A stretch of 13,073 nt of DNA, taken from the NCBI GenBank assembly GCA_018376855.1, contig JAHAAN010000045.1, positions 1-13,073 of the forward strand, read 5' to 3'. Position 1 is the first letter of the stretch. The number at the start of each line of letters is the position of its first letter. The position numbers and the translations under genes are program-made. This document shows, one piece after another, positions 6,451-12,674 of the stretch. This DNA comes from Clostridiales bacterium (GTDB lineage Bacteria > Bacillota > Clostridia > Christensenellales > QALW01). The notes beneath the pieces are model-generated. The model was not told the DNA's origin, ran no database searches, and saw nothing but the letters and a program-made list of their open reading frames with translations.

Positions 6451-7476
6451 TCATTTCATTTCAGAAAAAGTATCGGCCATTGCGGCAACAAAGCGCCATT
6501 GCCGTTCCATGTATGCCCTTAGCCGCAATGTGCTGCACTTATAAACAGCATATACGATGTCCATATTATTAAAATGATCTGCAACAGCATTCGCCGCATG
6601 ATAGCCGCTTTCCATACCCGCGGAAATTCCTTCTCCCATCGGATTTAAGAACCCCGCAGCTTCTCCTGCAAATAATATTCTTCCGATTCCGAACTCAATG
6701 CGGCGCTCAGGACGCACACGCGGCATAAGCCACTTTTCAGCGCTTATTTGTTTTTGGATCACCAGTTGATGCTTGCTCTGCATATAGGCTATAAACCTTT
6801 CATAATACATTTTTATGTTGGCCGGTTCTTTAACCGAAACACCCAACACCAGCTGCCCGTCTTTTACATTGAACCACGCGTCATATTCCGATAATTCCGG
6901 CTGCAAATAAGCATAAAAATAATGAGGATCCAAGTCAATGTTTCCGCTATTAAAAGTTTGAAAAGTGGTAATATACGACGGCGCTGCCTTTAACATTTTT
7001 CTTTTTACGCTTCCGACAACACCTTCACAGTCAATAACATATTTTGCTTGCTCTGTATATACTGTTTCACCATGCAGAGTTACTGACACACAATCCCCTT
7101 TTTCCTGACAGGAAATTGCGGCTGTATAATCCCTGACCTCCGTACCGCTTTGCACCGCCTTTACAGAAAGCCAATAATCAAAAGAGCCGCGCCAAACATT
7201 TAACCCCGGCTGCTCAAATCTAAACTCCTCGCCTTTATCATTGGTAAAAATCATTCCTTGATTTTGTGTCGGAGTGCACATTGTAAAGGACGGCGTATCT
7301 TCTCCAAAATAGAGCTTAACCAAATCCATAGTCTTTTTTATCAAAATTCCGGAACAGGATTTATACCGCGGCAGTTTAAATTTCTCAACCAATAACACCC
7401 TGTATCCCTTTTCGGACAGTGTCTTAGCAGCAGTACACCCTGCCGGTCCCGCCCCAATCACCATAACATCGTACAT
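6451..7476 (-). CDS. FAD-dependent oxidoreductase, geranylgeranyl reductase-like family
   Basis: 341 residues. The N terminus MYDVMVIGAGPAGCTAAKTLSEKGYRVLLVEK (1-32) is a Rossmann dinucleotide-binding motif (GxGxxG and the acidic E31). KSCSG at 39-43 fits the cysteine motif near the start of geranylgeranyl reductases. The second FAD motif is GRILFAGEAAGFLNPMGEGI (265-284), where the usual Asp of GD is Glu, as seen in many family members. This family (COG0644) includes enzymes reducing prenyl chains of lipids or quinones, but also halogenases and hydroxylases, so substrate remains open. The ATG at 7476 follows GGGAGAA; a TTG at 7500 is possible but lies ahead of that SD. It sits alone between terminators. 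The third codon positions look more AT-rich than in the xseA region. Confidence 0.85.
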   Translation of the reverse strand: MYDVMVIGAGPAGCTAAKTLSEKGYRVLLVEKFKLPRYKSCSGILIKKTMDLVKLYFGEDTPSFTMCTPTQNQGMIFTNDKGEEFRFEQPGLNVWRGSFDYWLSVKAVQSGTEVRDYTAAISCQEKGDCVSVTLHGETVYTEQAKYVIDCEGVVGSVKRKMLKAAPSYITTFQTFNSGNIDLDPHYFYAYLQPELSEYDAWFNVKDGQLVLGVSVKEPANIKMYYERFIAYMQSKHQLVIQKQISAEKWLMPRVRPERRIEFGIGRILFAGEAAGFLNPMGEGISAGMESGYHAANAVADHFNNMDIVYAVYKCSTLRLRAYMERQWRFVAAMADTFSEMK

Positions 7477-7535
7477 GCAACATTTCTCCCAATATATCAA
7501 AAGTATTCGCTGCCATCATTATTTTCAACAATAAA

Positions 7536-7544
7536 ATTATACCA
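7536..7544 (-). promoter_or_regulatory. Extended -10 promoter of the flavoprotein gene
   Basis: Minus strand TGG-TATAAT (7536-7544): a perfect -10 with the TGn extension. No good -35 is seen at 16-18 bases, which is common for extended -10 promoters. It lies about 60 bases before the ATG at 7476. Confidence 0.6.
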
Positions 7545-7732
7545 TAGACTTATGAAAAACTCCACCCCTATAGCTATATAAAAAAACGGCAATAGCGCAT
7601 AATTTTAAAATTAAAAAATCGGCTTGTTTTATACTGTTAAACTATGACAATCTTAAAATCTTTTTCTCCTGAAAACTCTATTCCTACTGCACCAAACAGG
7701 CGCTTCAAGGGGTTATGGGGGATCGTTAAGGG

Positions 7733-7767
7733 GGCGCCAAACAAAAGCGCGTTGCGCTATTGTTCCG
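7733..7767. repeat. 35-bp hairpin repeat, copy 1
   Basis: Identical over all 35 bases to 7892-7926. It begins GGCGCCAAAC and ends TTGTTCCG; inside, AACAAAAGCGC, loop GTT and GCGCTATTGTT form an 11-pair stem with one mismatch. The inner 32 bases (7735-7766) lie between two GGGGG runs (7730-7734 and 7767-7771), which resemble a target-site duplication. Confidence 0.75.
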
Positions 7768-7856
7768 GGGGAATTTGCATTCTGCAATTGGCAATCCCCC
7801 TCGCCCCCTTGACATGGAAAAGAAGCCTTTTGTAAAAATGTGCATAGCAGCTGAAT

Positions 7857-7884
7857 AAAAAAGCGGCCGCGATATAGTGGCCGC
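7857..7884 (-). terminator. Minus-strand rho-independent terminator at the end of repeat copy A
   Basis: GCGGCCAC (7877-7884 read on minus) pairs with GCGGCCGC (7863-7870) around TATATC, with one G-U pair, and runs into six T (7857-7862). It is strong in sequence but lies about 400 bases after the divergent PAP2 gene, so it may be carried by the repeat and stop stray transcription towards the flavoprotein promoter. Confidence 0.65.
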
Positions 7885-7888
7885 AATA

Positions 7889-7937
7889 GGCGGCGCCAAA
7901 CAAAAGCGCGTTGCGCTATTGTTCCGCGTGCGCCGCC
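7889..7937. repeat. 49-bp REP-like palindrome containing hairpin repeat copy 2
   Basis: Outer arms GGCGGCGC (7889-7896) and GCGCCGCC (7930-7937) are exact inverted repeats. Inside them lies the second copy of the 35-bp hairpin sequence (7892-7926) with its 11-pair inner stem. The structure as a whole is a two-tier hairpin with an asymmetric internal loop, similar in size to bacterial REP elements. Confidence 0.65.
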
Positions 7938-7996
7938 ACTTCGTTTGTGCGCGAAAGGATCATCTTGTTTTCCGCAACAGCATCAGTGCGACTTCA

Positions 7997-8023
7997 AAAC
8001 AAAAGCTCAATAAGCTTTTGTTT
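7997..8023. repeat. Perfect 11-bp inverted repeat
   Basis: AAACAAAAGCT (7997-8007), loop CAATA, AGCTTTTGTTT (8013-8023). The arm shares AAACAAAAGC with the 35-bp hairpin element, so it may be a related, decayed member. It has no T run on either side, so it is not a typical terminator. Confidence 0.6.
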
Positions 8024-8098
8024 GCCACCCTATTGATTGCAGCTGAGAGAAATAACATCACTTTTACGAAAAATATTTTATTACAAAAACAATTATAC

Positions 8099-8265
8099 TC
8101 CTACTGTACTGAGAAATCGCTTCAAGGGGTTACGGGAGTATTAAAAGATCGCAAGAGGGAAATTTGCAGTTTACAATGGACGCTCTCCTTAACACAGGAA
8201 AAATTTCTTTACAAAAGATGCATTCAAAAAACTTAACAAGAAAACGCCGCAAATAAATGCGCCGC
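8099..8265. repeat. Repeat copy B (no insertion)
   Basis: Diverged partner of copy A at 7682-7884; see the blocks listed there. At the place where A holds the hairpin insertion, B reads GAGGGAAATTTGCA without interruption. The GC-rich end (8246-8265) aligns with the terminator hairpin of copy A but pairs poorly here. The rest of the gap 7477-8291 (815 bases) shows no convincing gene. Confidence 0.55.
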
Positions 8266-8291
8266 ATTATTTCACATACTAAAAAAACATA

Positions 8292-8747
8292 TTAAAACAA
8301 ATAGTGGCTAAGAATCGCCACAACAACTCCAAGAATCGCACCGCTGATAACCTGAATGGGCGTATGCCCCAGCAATTCTTTCAACTTTGCCCCGGTAACA
8401 TTCTTTTTCTGATGCAGCATTTCAATAATTTCATTTAAGACCTTTGCCTGTTCTCCGGCTGCACGTCTCACTCCCGAAGCATCGTACATCACCACGCAGG
8501 CAAGTATAAAAGCAATCGCACATTCCGGAGTTTCAAACCCCTTTTCAAACCCGACTGCCATAAAAAGAGCCATCACGATTGCAGAATGTGATGACGGCAT
8601 ACCGCCGGAATCTACAAGACGCTTTAAATCCAGCTTTTTATGCTGAAACAATTCAACCAAAACCTTCAGCATCTGTGCAAGCAGCCAAGCAGCCAAACTG
8701 GTAAGAATCGTCTTATTGGTAACAAAATTCAAAAAATTATCTTCCAT
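8292..8747 (-). CDS. Divergent PAP2 family protein (DUF212)
   Basis: 151 residues with about four hydrophobic segments (near 14-32, 53-66, 77-90 and 130-150). The DUF212 signature is complete: DSGGMPSSHSA at 46-56, YDASGVRRAAGEQA at 88-101 and LLGHTP at 125-130. The motifs resemble those of PAP2 phosphatases, which act on lipid phosphates and diphosphates, but enzymatic activity has not been shown for this branch as far as I know. The ATG at 8747 shares one base with the ispA stop (TGATG), so it is translated by coupling; a TTG one codon earlier is unlikely. Lying directly after ispA, it may handle a prenyl diphosphate, but that is inference. Confidence 0.92.
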   Translation of the reverse strand: MEDNFLNFVTNKTILTSLAAWLLAQMLKVLVELFQHKKLDLKRLVDSGGMPSSHSAIVMALFMAVGFEKGFETPECAIAFILACVVMYDASGVRRAAGEQAKVLNEIIEMLHQKKNVTGAKLKELLGHTPIQVISGAILGVVVAILSHYLF

Positions 8748-9628
8748 CAATATTCTCTTTCTTCAATATACCGCGCAAGCCCTGCCAAAAAACCATAACG
8801 GTCAAACGATGCAACGCATTCAACTGCTTTCTCCGTAAGCTCTCTAACCTTCTTTAACGCCCGTTCCACTCCGTATAAGGTTACATAAGTCGCTTTCCCG
8901 TTTGCGGCGTCTATCCCCGTATTCTTCCCAAGCTTAGCCGTCTCGCCGCAAACATCCAAAACATCATCCGTAATTTGAAATGCGAGTCCAATATAATCTC
9001 CGTATCTTTCCAACAGGCAATACTCTTCACCGTCCGCCCCTGCTATGCAGGCTCCTGCCAAAAGAACCGCTTTAATAAAAGAAGCCGTCTTATGTAAATG
9101 GATATATTCCAGCTCCTCTTTCCCAATCGCGCTCTGTTCAAGGCACACATCCTGCCACTGCCCGGCAACCATTCCGCCAACCCCAACGCCGCAAGCAATA
9201 TGATGCGCCGCTTTCAGCAAATTATACGAATCCTTCGAGTTCACCGCAGAATGCAGCATAATCTCAAACGCATAGCTTAACAGGCCGTCCCCCGCAAGAA
9301 GCGCCTTCCCTTCGCCGTATTTCTTATGGCACGAAGGTCTTCCCCTGCGCAAATCGTCGTTATCCAGCGCCGGAAGATCATCATGAATCAACGAATAGGT
9401 ATGAATCATTTCTGCTGCGCACGCAAACGGCATAGCCTGTTCGGCATCACCGCCGAATGCTTCGCACGACGCCAGCAATAACGCCGGACGCAGCCGCTTT
9501 CCACCGGCCGATACACTGTAATACATCACTTCCAGCAAGCTCTTCGGTATGCTGCCGCATGGCTGAAAATATTTTTTCAAGGCAAGCTCTGTTTGCTTTG
9601 AATATTGCTCAAGCATCCTTTTAAACAC
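8747..9628 (-). CDS. ispA: Farnesyl diphosphate synthase (polyprenyl synthetase family)
   Basis: 293 residues from the GTG at 9628. It condenses IPP with DMAPP and GPP to farnesyl diphosphate, the precursor for undecaprenyl phosphate and other lipids. All family motifs are seen: GGKRLRP at 42-48, the first Asp-rich motif DDLPALDNDDLRRG at 83-96 with the two-residue insert typical of bacterial FPP synthases, GGMVAGQWQD at 151-160, and the second motif DDVLD at 221-225. Y78, five residues before the first motif, fits a C15 product. The GTG has AAAGGGGAG six bases ahead; the ATG at 9616 lacks a spaced SD, and the longer frame to 9745 would overlap xseB. The gene starts 14 bases after xseB. Confidence 0.95.
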   Translation of the reverse strand: MFKRMLEQYSKQTELALKKYFQPCGSIPKSLLEVMYYSVSAGGKRLRPALLLASCEAFGGDAEQAMPFACAAEMIHTYSLIHDDLPALDNDDLRRGRPSCHKKYGEGKALLAGDGLLSYAFEIMLHSAVNSKDSYNLLKAAHHIACGVGVGGMVAGQWQDVCLEQSAIGKEELEYIHLHKTASFIKAVLLAGACIAGADGEEYCLLERYGDYIGLAFQITDDVLDVCGETAKLGKNTGIDAANGKATYVTLYGVERALKKVRELTEKAVECVASFDRYGFLAGLARYIEEREY

Positions 9629-9642
9629 AAATGACTCCCCTT

Positions 9643-9897
9643 TCACCGCTCTCTGGGAAGAAAATCCTCCTCTTGGATCTCGCCGAGCCGATCCTTTTTC
9701 AGCACGGTAATTCTCGCGCTGCACTGCGCAAGCGCTTCTCTGCACTGCACAATCAGCTCTACAGCTTTTTCATACGCCCTGAGCGACTCCTCCAGCGAAA
9801 GCTCTCCGCTCTCCAGCTCACGAACCTTTTCTTCCAGTTCCTGCATCGTCTCCTCAAAAGAAAGCTGTTTTTTTGCCCGTTCCGCCACATCAATCAC
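9643..9897 (-). CDS. xseB: Exodeoxyribonuclease VII small subunit
   Basis: 84 residues. The core LSFEETMQELEEKVRELESGELSLEESLRAYEKAVELIVQCREAL, about 12-56, is the unmistakable XseB helical hairpin. Several copies of XseB bind one XseA to form exonuclease VII, which degrades single-stranded DNA in both directions. The start is uncertain: GTG at 9897 has AAGG four bases ahead; GTG at 9888 has GGTGAT five bases ahead; TTG at 9900 is too close to the SD. These differ by at most four residues at a variable end. The gene lies 33 bases after xseA. Confidence 0.93.
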   Translation of the reverse strand: MIDVAERAKKQLSFEETMQELEEKVRELESGELSLEESLRAYEKAVELIVQCREALAQCSARITVLKKDRLGEIQEEDFLPRER

Positions 9898-9930
9898 CAA
9901 ACCTTATTTTTCTATACCTAAAAAACGAAA

Positions 9931-11121
9931 TTATATATCTTTATTGACCTCCGCGCAAACAGCGCCGTCCGCAAACAGAACATTGATCCGCCCCGCCTGC
10001 CTCGCCTGTTCTGCGCTCCTGACAATCCGTGCGCTCTGATCCGTTACCACCGAATAACCTCTTGCCAGCGTTTTCAGCGGACTGAGCGCCTCTATCCGCG
10101 CCGCGCAATGGGAGATTTTATACTCATACCGATTCTGTATATCCTTCATACGCGCATCAAGCAGCTGTTCCGCAAAATCCAGCCTCTGTATATGCTGCTG
10201 AAAGATCTGCTCCGGTCTTTGAAGCATACTGCTGCGCAAAGCCTTCTTAAAACGGTTCTCCGCCGTCTCATAGCTGATCCGCAGCATTTTCTCCGCACGC
10301 TCGCTCCAAAGCGCAAGCTTTTCTTCCAACTCATCGCGCCGCGGAGTTACCAGCTCTGCGGCGGCGCTCGGAGTCGGTGCCCGCAAATCGGCTGCAAAAT
10401 CCGCCAAGGTATAGTCCGTTTCATGCCCCACCGCAGAAACCACAGGTATGCGGGACTGCACGATCGCCTCTACAACCTTTTCATCATTAAAGCACCAAAG
10501 ATCCTCCGCGCTTCCGCCGCCTCTGCCGACAATTAAGACGTCGATATCCCGCATCTCATTAAGATACTGAATGCCCCGAACAATGCTGTCCGGCGCATCA
10601 TCCCCCTGCACCGCTACGGGCGCAAGCACGAGCTGAATCTGCGGAAAACGCCTTCTTGCAACGTCGCAAATGTCAGAAAACACCGCCCCCGTAGGAGACG
10701 TAACCACGCCGATCCGCCTGCTGAAAGAAGGAATCGGCCGTTTTCTTTCCTGCGCAAAATATCCTTTTGCCTCCAGCGCCTTTCTTAACTGCTCAAACCG
10801 AAGGTATAAAAGCCCCGCGCCCATTTCCTCGATACTCTTAACATACAGCTGAAAGCGCCCGTCCCGCGTATAAAGAGACGTATACCCGCCGACGATGACC
10901 TTCATTCCGTCAGCCGGAATAAACCCTCTTCGCTGATCGCCTGCAAAATACACGCAATTTATCTGGGCTCGATCGTCCTTCAGGGTGAAATAAATGTGCC
11001 CGCTGCTATGCCTTTTCAGCCCCGATATTTCGCCCTCCACATACACGCGCGAAAGGATCGGATCCTCGGCCATGCACTGCCTGACATATTCATTAAGCTC
11101 ATATACCGTGATAGGAGTCAT
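9931..11121 (-). CDS. xseA: Exodeoxyribonuclease VII large subunit
   Basis: 396 residues, near the usual 400-450. In order: an OB-fold DNA-binding domain at about 4-98 (VYVEGEISGLKRHSSGHIYFTLKD), the catalytic domain at about 120-310 with RRIGVVTSPTGAVFSDI at 135-151, VLIVGRGGGSAEDLWCFNDE at 195-214 and SAVGHETDYTLADFAADLRAPTPSAAAE at 229-256, a long coiled-coil (about 262-350) and a short C-terminal segment with LARGYSVV. All catalytic blocks appear intact. The ATG at 11121 follows AAAGGAAAGAG and begins one base after the Kae1-like gene's stop. It needs XseB, encoded just downstream. Confidence 0.96.
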   Translation of the reverse strand: MTPITVYELNEYVRQCMAEDPILSRVYVEGEISGLKRHSSGHIYFTLKDDRAQINCVYFAGDQRRGFIPADGMKVIVGGYTSLYTRDGRFQLYVKSIEEMGAGLLYLRFEQLRKALEAKGYFAQERKRPIPSFSRRIGVVTSPTGAVFSDICDVARRRFPQIQLVLAPVAVQGDDAPDSIVRGIQYLNEMRDIDVLIVGRGGGSAEDLWCFNDEKVVEAIVQSRIPVVSAVGHETDYTLADFAADLRAPTPSAAAELVTPRRDELEEKLALWSERAEKMLRISYETAENRFKKALRSSMLQRPEQIFQQHIQRLDFAEQLLDARMKDIQNRYEYKISHCAARIEALSPLKTLARGYSVVTDQSARIVRSAEQARQAGRINVLFADGAVCAEVNKDI

Positions 11122-11122
11122 T

Positions 11123-12091
11123 TCACTCTTTCCTTTCGGGAGCCTGTTCTCTGCGCAGCCATGCTATACGAGCCGTTCCCACGGCATTATCAGCGCTCAG
11201 CGCTGGATCCGAAAAATACACATGAATGCCCGGAGCTTTTTGCGCCAGCGCTCCCTGCAGTGTAGCGCGAAGATATTTGCTGGAAGACACCCCGCCCGAC
11301 AGCAGCACCTCCATGCAGCCCGAACGCAGCGCCGCCTGATACAGCATATGCACAAGCGATTTACACACCACCGCCATAATGCCTTCGGCAATCACTTCCT
11401 TCTCCACACCGTTCTGTATGGCTTTCATGGTCGCCGTCTCCGTTCCAGAAAAACTGCACTTTTCATTATCCACATAATACGGCAACTTAATTCGGATCCC
11501 CTCATGCCGAATCGCCAAATCGTCCATATGCTTACCGGCGGGAAAGGCAAAGCCCAACGCTACGCCTATGCGGTCTATCAGCTGCCCTGCGCTGATATCG
11601 CCCGTTGCCAAAAGAATCTTGCACTGCGGAATACCGTGCTTCATATAGACTTCCAAAATTTCCGTTGTGCCGCCTGAAAGATGAACTGCTAAAAAATGTT
11701 CGCTTTTAAGCGCGCTGCCCATCAACGCAGCGCAAATATGCCCGCTTTGATGATCCGTTTCAATCAGCGGTATATCAACAGTGCGCGCGATCATTTCCGC
11801 CATACGAACGCCGGCATAAAACACCGGCATATAAGAACCGGCGCAGGCTCTCGGCCTTGCGCTGACCGCAAGCGCGCCGATCGCGATCGGCCCTGCGATC
11901 TCATCGATCATTTCACGATATAATCCGGGCAAAGCATTCACATGCTGATAAAAACCCTCGCTCTGCCGCAGCCCGCGCTGACCGTCCGGAACGGAAAGCA
12001 GCTTTCTGCGCTGTGCGACAACCTGACCTGCTTCATCTACCGCTGCTATAGAGGTCGTATAACAGCTGGTATCAATTCCTAAGTATATCAT
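11123..12091 (-). CDS. Kae1/TsaD-like domain protein (Gcp paralog, role unknown)
   Basis: 322 residues with the ASKHA fold of the TsaD/Kae1 family. YLGIDTSCYTTSIAAVD (3-19) replaces the usual ESSCDET start. The metal ligands fit: H114 and H118 in DHQSGH, and D301 in SADNAVG. SGGTTE (139-144) stands where TsaD has SGGHT; DISAGQLIDRIG, FPAGKHMDDLA (182-193), CSFSGTETA (212-220) and LLSGGVSS (263-270) also align. TsaD helps make the tRNA t6A modification; this divergent copy is probably not the housekeeping enzyme. In Clostridia, such paralogs occur next to nusB and xseA, often mislabelled O-sialoglycoprotein endopeptidase. The ATG at 12091 overlaps the nusB stop (ATGA), with GAAGGA close upstream, so translation is coupled. 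Confidence 0.85.
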   Translation of the reverse strand: MIYLGIDTSCYTTSIAAVDEAGQVVAQRRKLLSVPDGQRGLRQSEGFYQHVNALPGLYREMIDEIAGPIAIGALAVSARPRACAGSYMPVFYAGVRMAEMIARTVDIPLIETDHQSGHICAALMGSALKSEHFLAVHLSGGTTEILEVYMKHGIPQCKILLATGDISAGQLIDRIGVALGFAFPAGKHMDDLAIRHEGIRIKLPYYVDNEKCSFSGTETATMKAIQNGVEKEVIAEGIMAVVCKSLVHMLYQAALRSGCMEVLLSGGVSSSKYLRATLQGALAQKAPGIHVYFSDPALSADNAVGTARIAWLRREQAPERKE

Positions 12092-12486
12092 AATTCCTTC
12101 AAACACCCATTCAGCACGCCGTTAATAAAGGACGGCGACTCATCCGCACAGTACACCTTTGCCAAATTGATTGCTTCATTAACGGCAACCTTTGCCGGAA
12201 CATCGCGGCTGTACATCATTTCGCAAACGGCCAAACGCATCACGGAGAGATCTGCTCTCGGCATTCTGGAAAGCTTCCAATTCCGGCTGTGCGCTTTAAT
12301 TTCCGTATCAATGATCTCCCGATTGTTTTCATATGCCTCCAACACGGATTTTATATATTCCACATCTTCACTTGTAAGCGCAACCTCATCAAAAAGATTG
12401 GCATAATCCTCCGGATTTGTATGGCTACTGAACGATCTTTCAAACAACAAGCAAAACGCCACTTCCCTTGCTTCACTCCGAGCCAT
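12088..12486 (-). CDS. nusB: Transcription antitermination factor NusB
   Basis: 132 residues, the usual size. It is an all-helical RNA-binding protein that joins NusE (ribosomal protein S10) on boxA RNA to keep polymerase going through rRNA operons. The N-terminal MARSEAREVAFCLLFERSF and the C-terminal block MRLAVCEMMYSRDVPAKVAVNEAINLAKVYCADESPSFINGVLNGCL are diagnostic. The start is the ATG at 12486 with GAGGGG six bases upstream; the Met two codons earlier abuts that SD, and the longer frame to 12627 runs through the promoter. It is the first gene of the six-gene operon ending with the divergent PAP2 gene. Confidence 0.95.
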   Translation of the reverse strand: MARSEAREVAFCLLFERSFSSHTNPEDYANLFDEVALTSEDVEYIKSVLEAYENNREIIDTEIKAHSRNWKLSRMPRADLSVMRLAVCEMMYSRDVPAKVAVNEAINLAKVYCADESPSFINGVLNGCLKEL

Positions 12487-12520
12487 GTCCATCCCCTCTT
12501 TCTTCAGCAAAATATATTTT

Positions 12521-12549
12521 ATTTTATCATAAAAATTCCTTTTATACAA
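12521..12549 (-). promoter_or_regulatory. Likely promoter of the nusB operon
   Basis: Minus strand: TTGTAT (12544-12549, weak -35), 17 bases, TAAAAT (12521-12526, 5 of 6) with a TGA extension just before it. It lies between the terminator at 12602-12638 and the nusB start. Just upstream are two TTACAGCT blocks on plus (12557-12564 and 12573-12580), a direct repeat with a 16-base period; no regulator can be named. Confidence 0.5.
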
Positions 12550-12601
12550 TTCAAAATTACAGCTTATCTCTCTTACAGCTGCGATCTGACAGAAAAACAC
12601 C

Positions 12602-12638
12602 AAAACTGGCTTTACTTCTAAAAGCAAAGCCAGTTTTT
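12602..12638 (-). terminator. Bidirectional rho-independent terminator
   Basis: A perfect 12-pair stem (12602-12613 with 12626-12637) with a 12-base loop that can pair further, flanked by A and T runs on both sides. It ends the minus-strand gene that stops at 12675 and isolates the nusB operon. Confidence 0.85.
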
Positions 12639-12674
12639 ATATTCATTCATGCGCTCTGTGGAATACAAGCCCGC

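Larger units (their letters stand above)
7682..7884. repeat. Repeat copy A (interrupted by a hairpin element)
   Basis: Related to copy B at 8099-8265. Shared blocks in the same order: TCCTACTG (7682/8099), a 15-base exact match CGCTTCAAGGGGTTA (7701/8118), AATTTGCA (7772/8161), GGAAAA-like and TTTTGTAAAA/TTTACAAAAG blocks, and a GCCGC-rich end (7879/8261). The first two pairs keep the same 417-base offset. Copy A holds a 37-base addition at 7730-7771 that copy B lacks. The centre of A is a large imperfect palindrome (TAAGGGGGCG near 7728 against CGCCCCCTTGA at 7802-7812), which suggests a MITE-like or intergenic repeat family. No transposase is present. Confidence 0.6.

Noticed and set aside
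7644..7835. 63-residue plus-strand open frame
   Set aside because: It is made of repeat copy A including the hairpin insertion; no SD site and no recognisable protein.
7733..7926. Repeated 35-mer as a CRISPR array
   Set aside because: Only two copies, strongly palindromic, with a 124-base spacing and no cas genes.
7931..7993. Minus-strand open stretch ending NKMILSRTNEVAAHAEQ before a stop inside the hairpin repeat
   Set aside because: It looks slightly protein-like but is too short, with no start or family; it may be an eroded gene end, which cannot be shown here.
7877..8236. 119-residue plus-strand open frame
   Set aside because: It runs across the REP-like palindrome, the perfect hairpin and repeat copy B, has no good ribosome site and no protein family features. 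Its similarity to the open frame at 7644-7835 follows from the DNA repeat.
9629..9745. 5' extension of ispA
   Set aside because: It would add 39 basic, unrelated residues and overlap xseB; the GTG at 9628 has a well spaced SD site.
10994..11677. 227-residue plus-strand frame
   Set aside because: Lies across the xseA start and the Kae1-like gene on the opposite strand; no family features.
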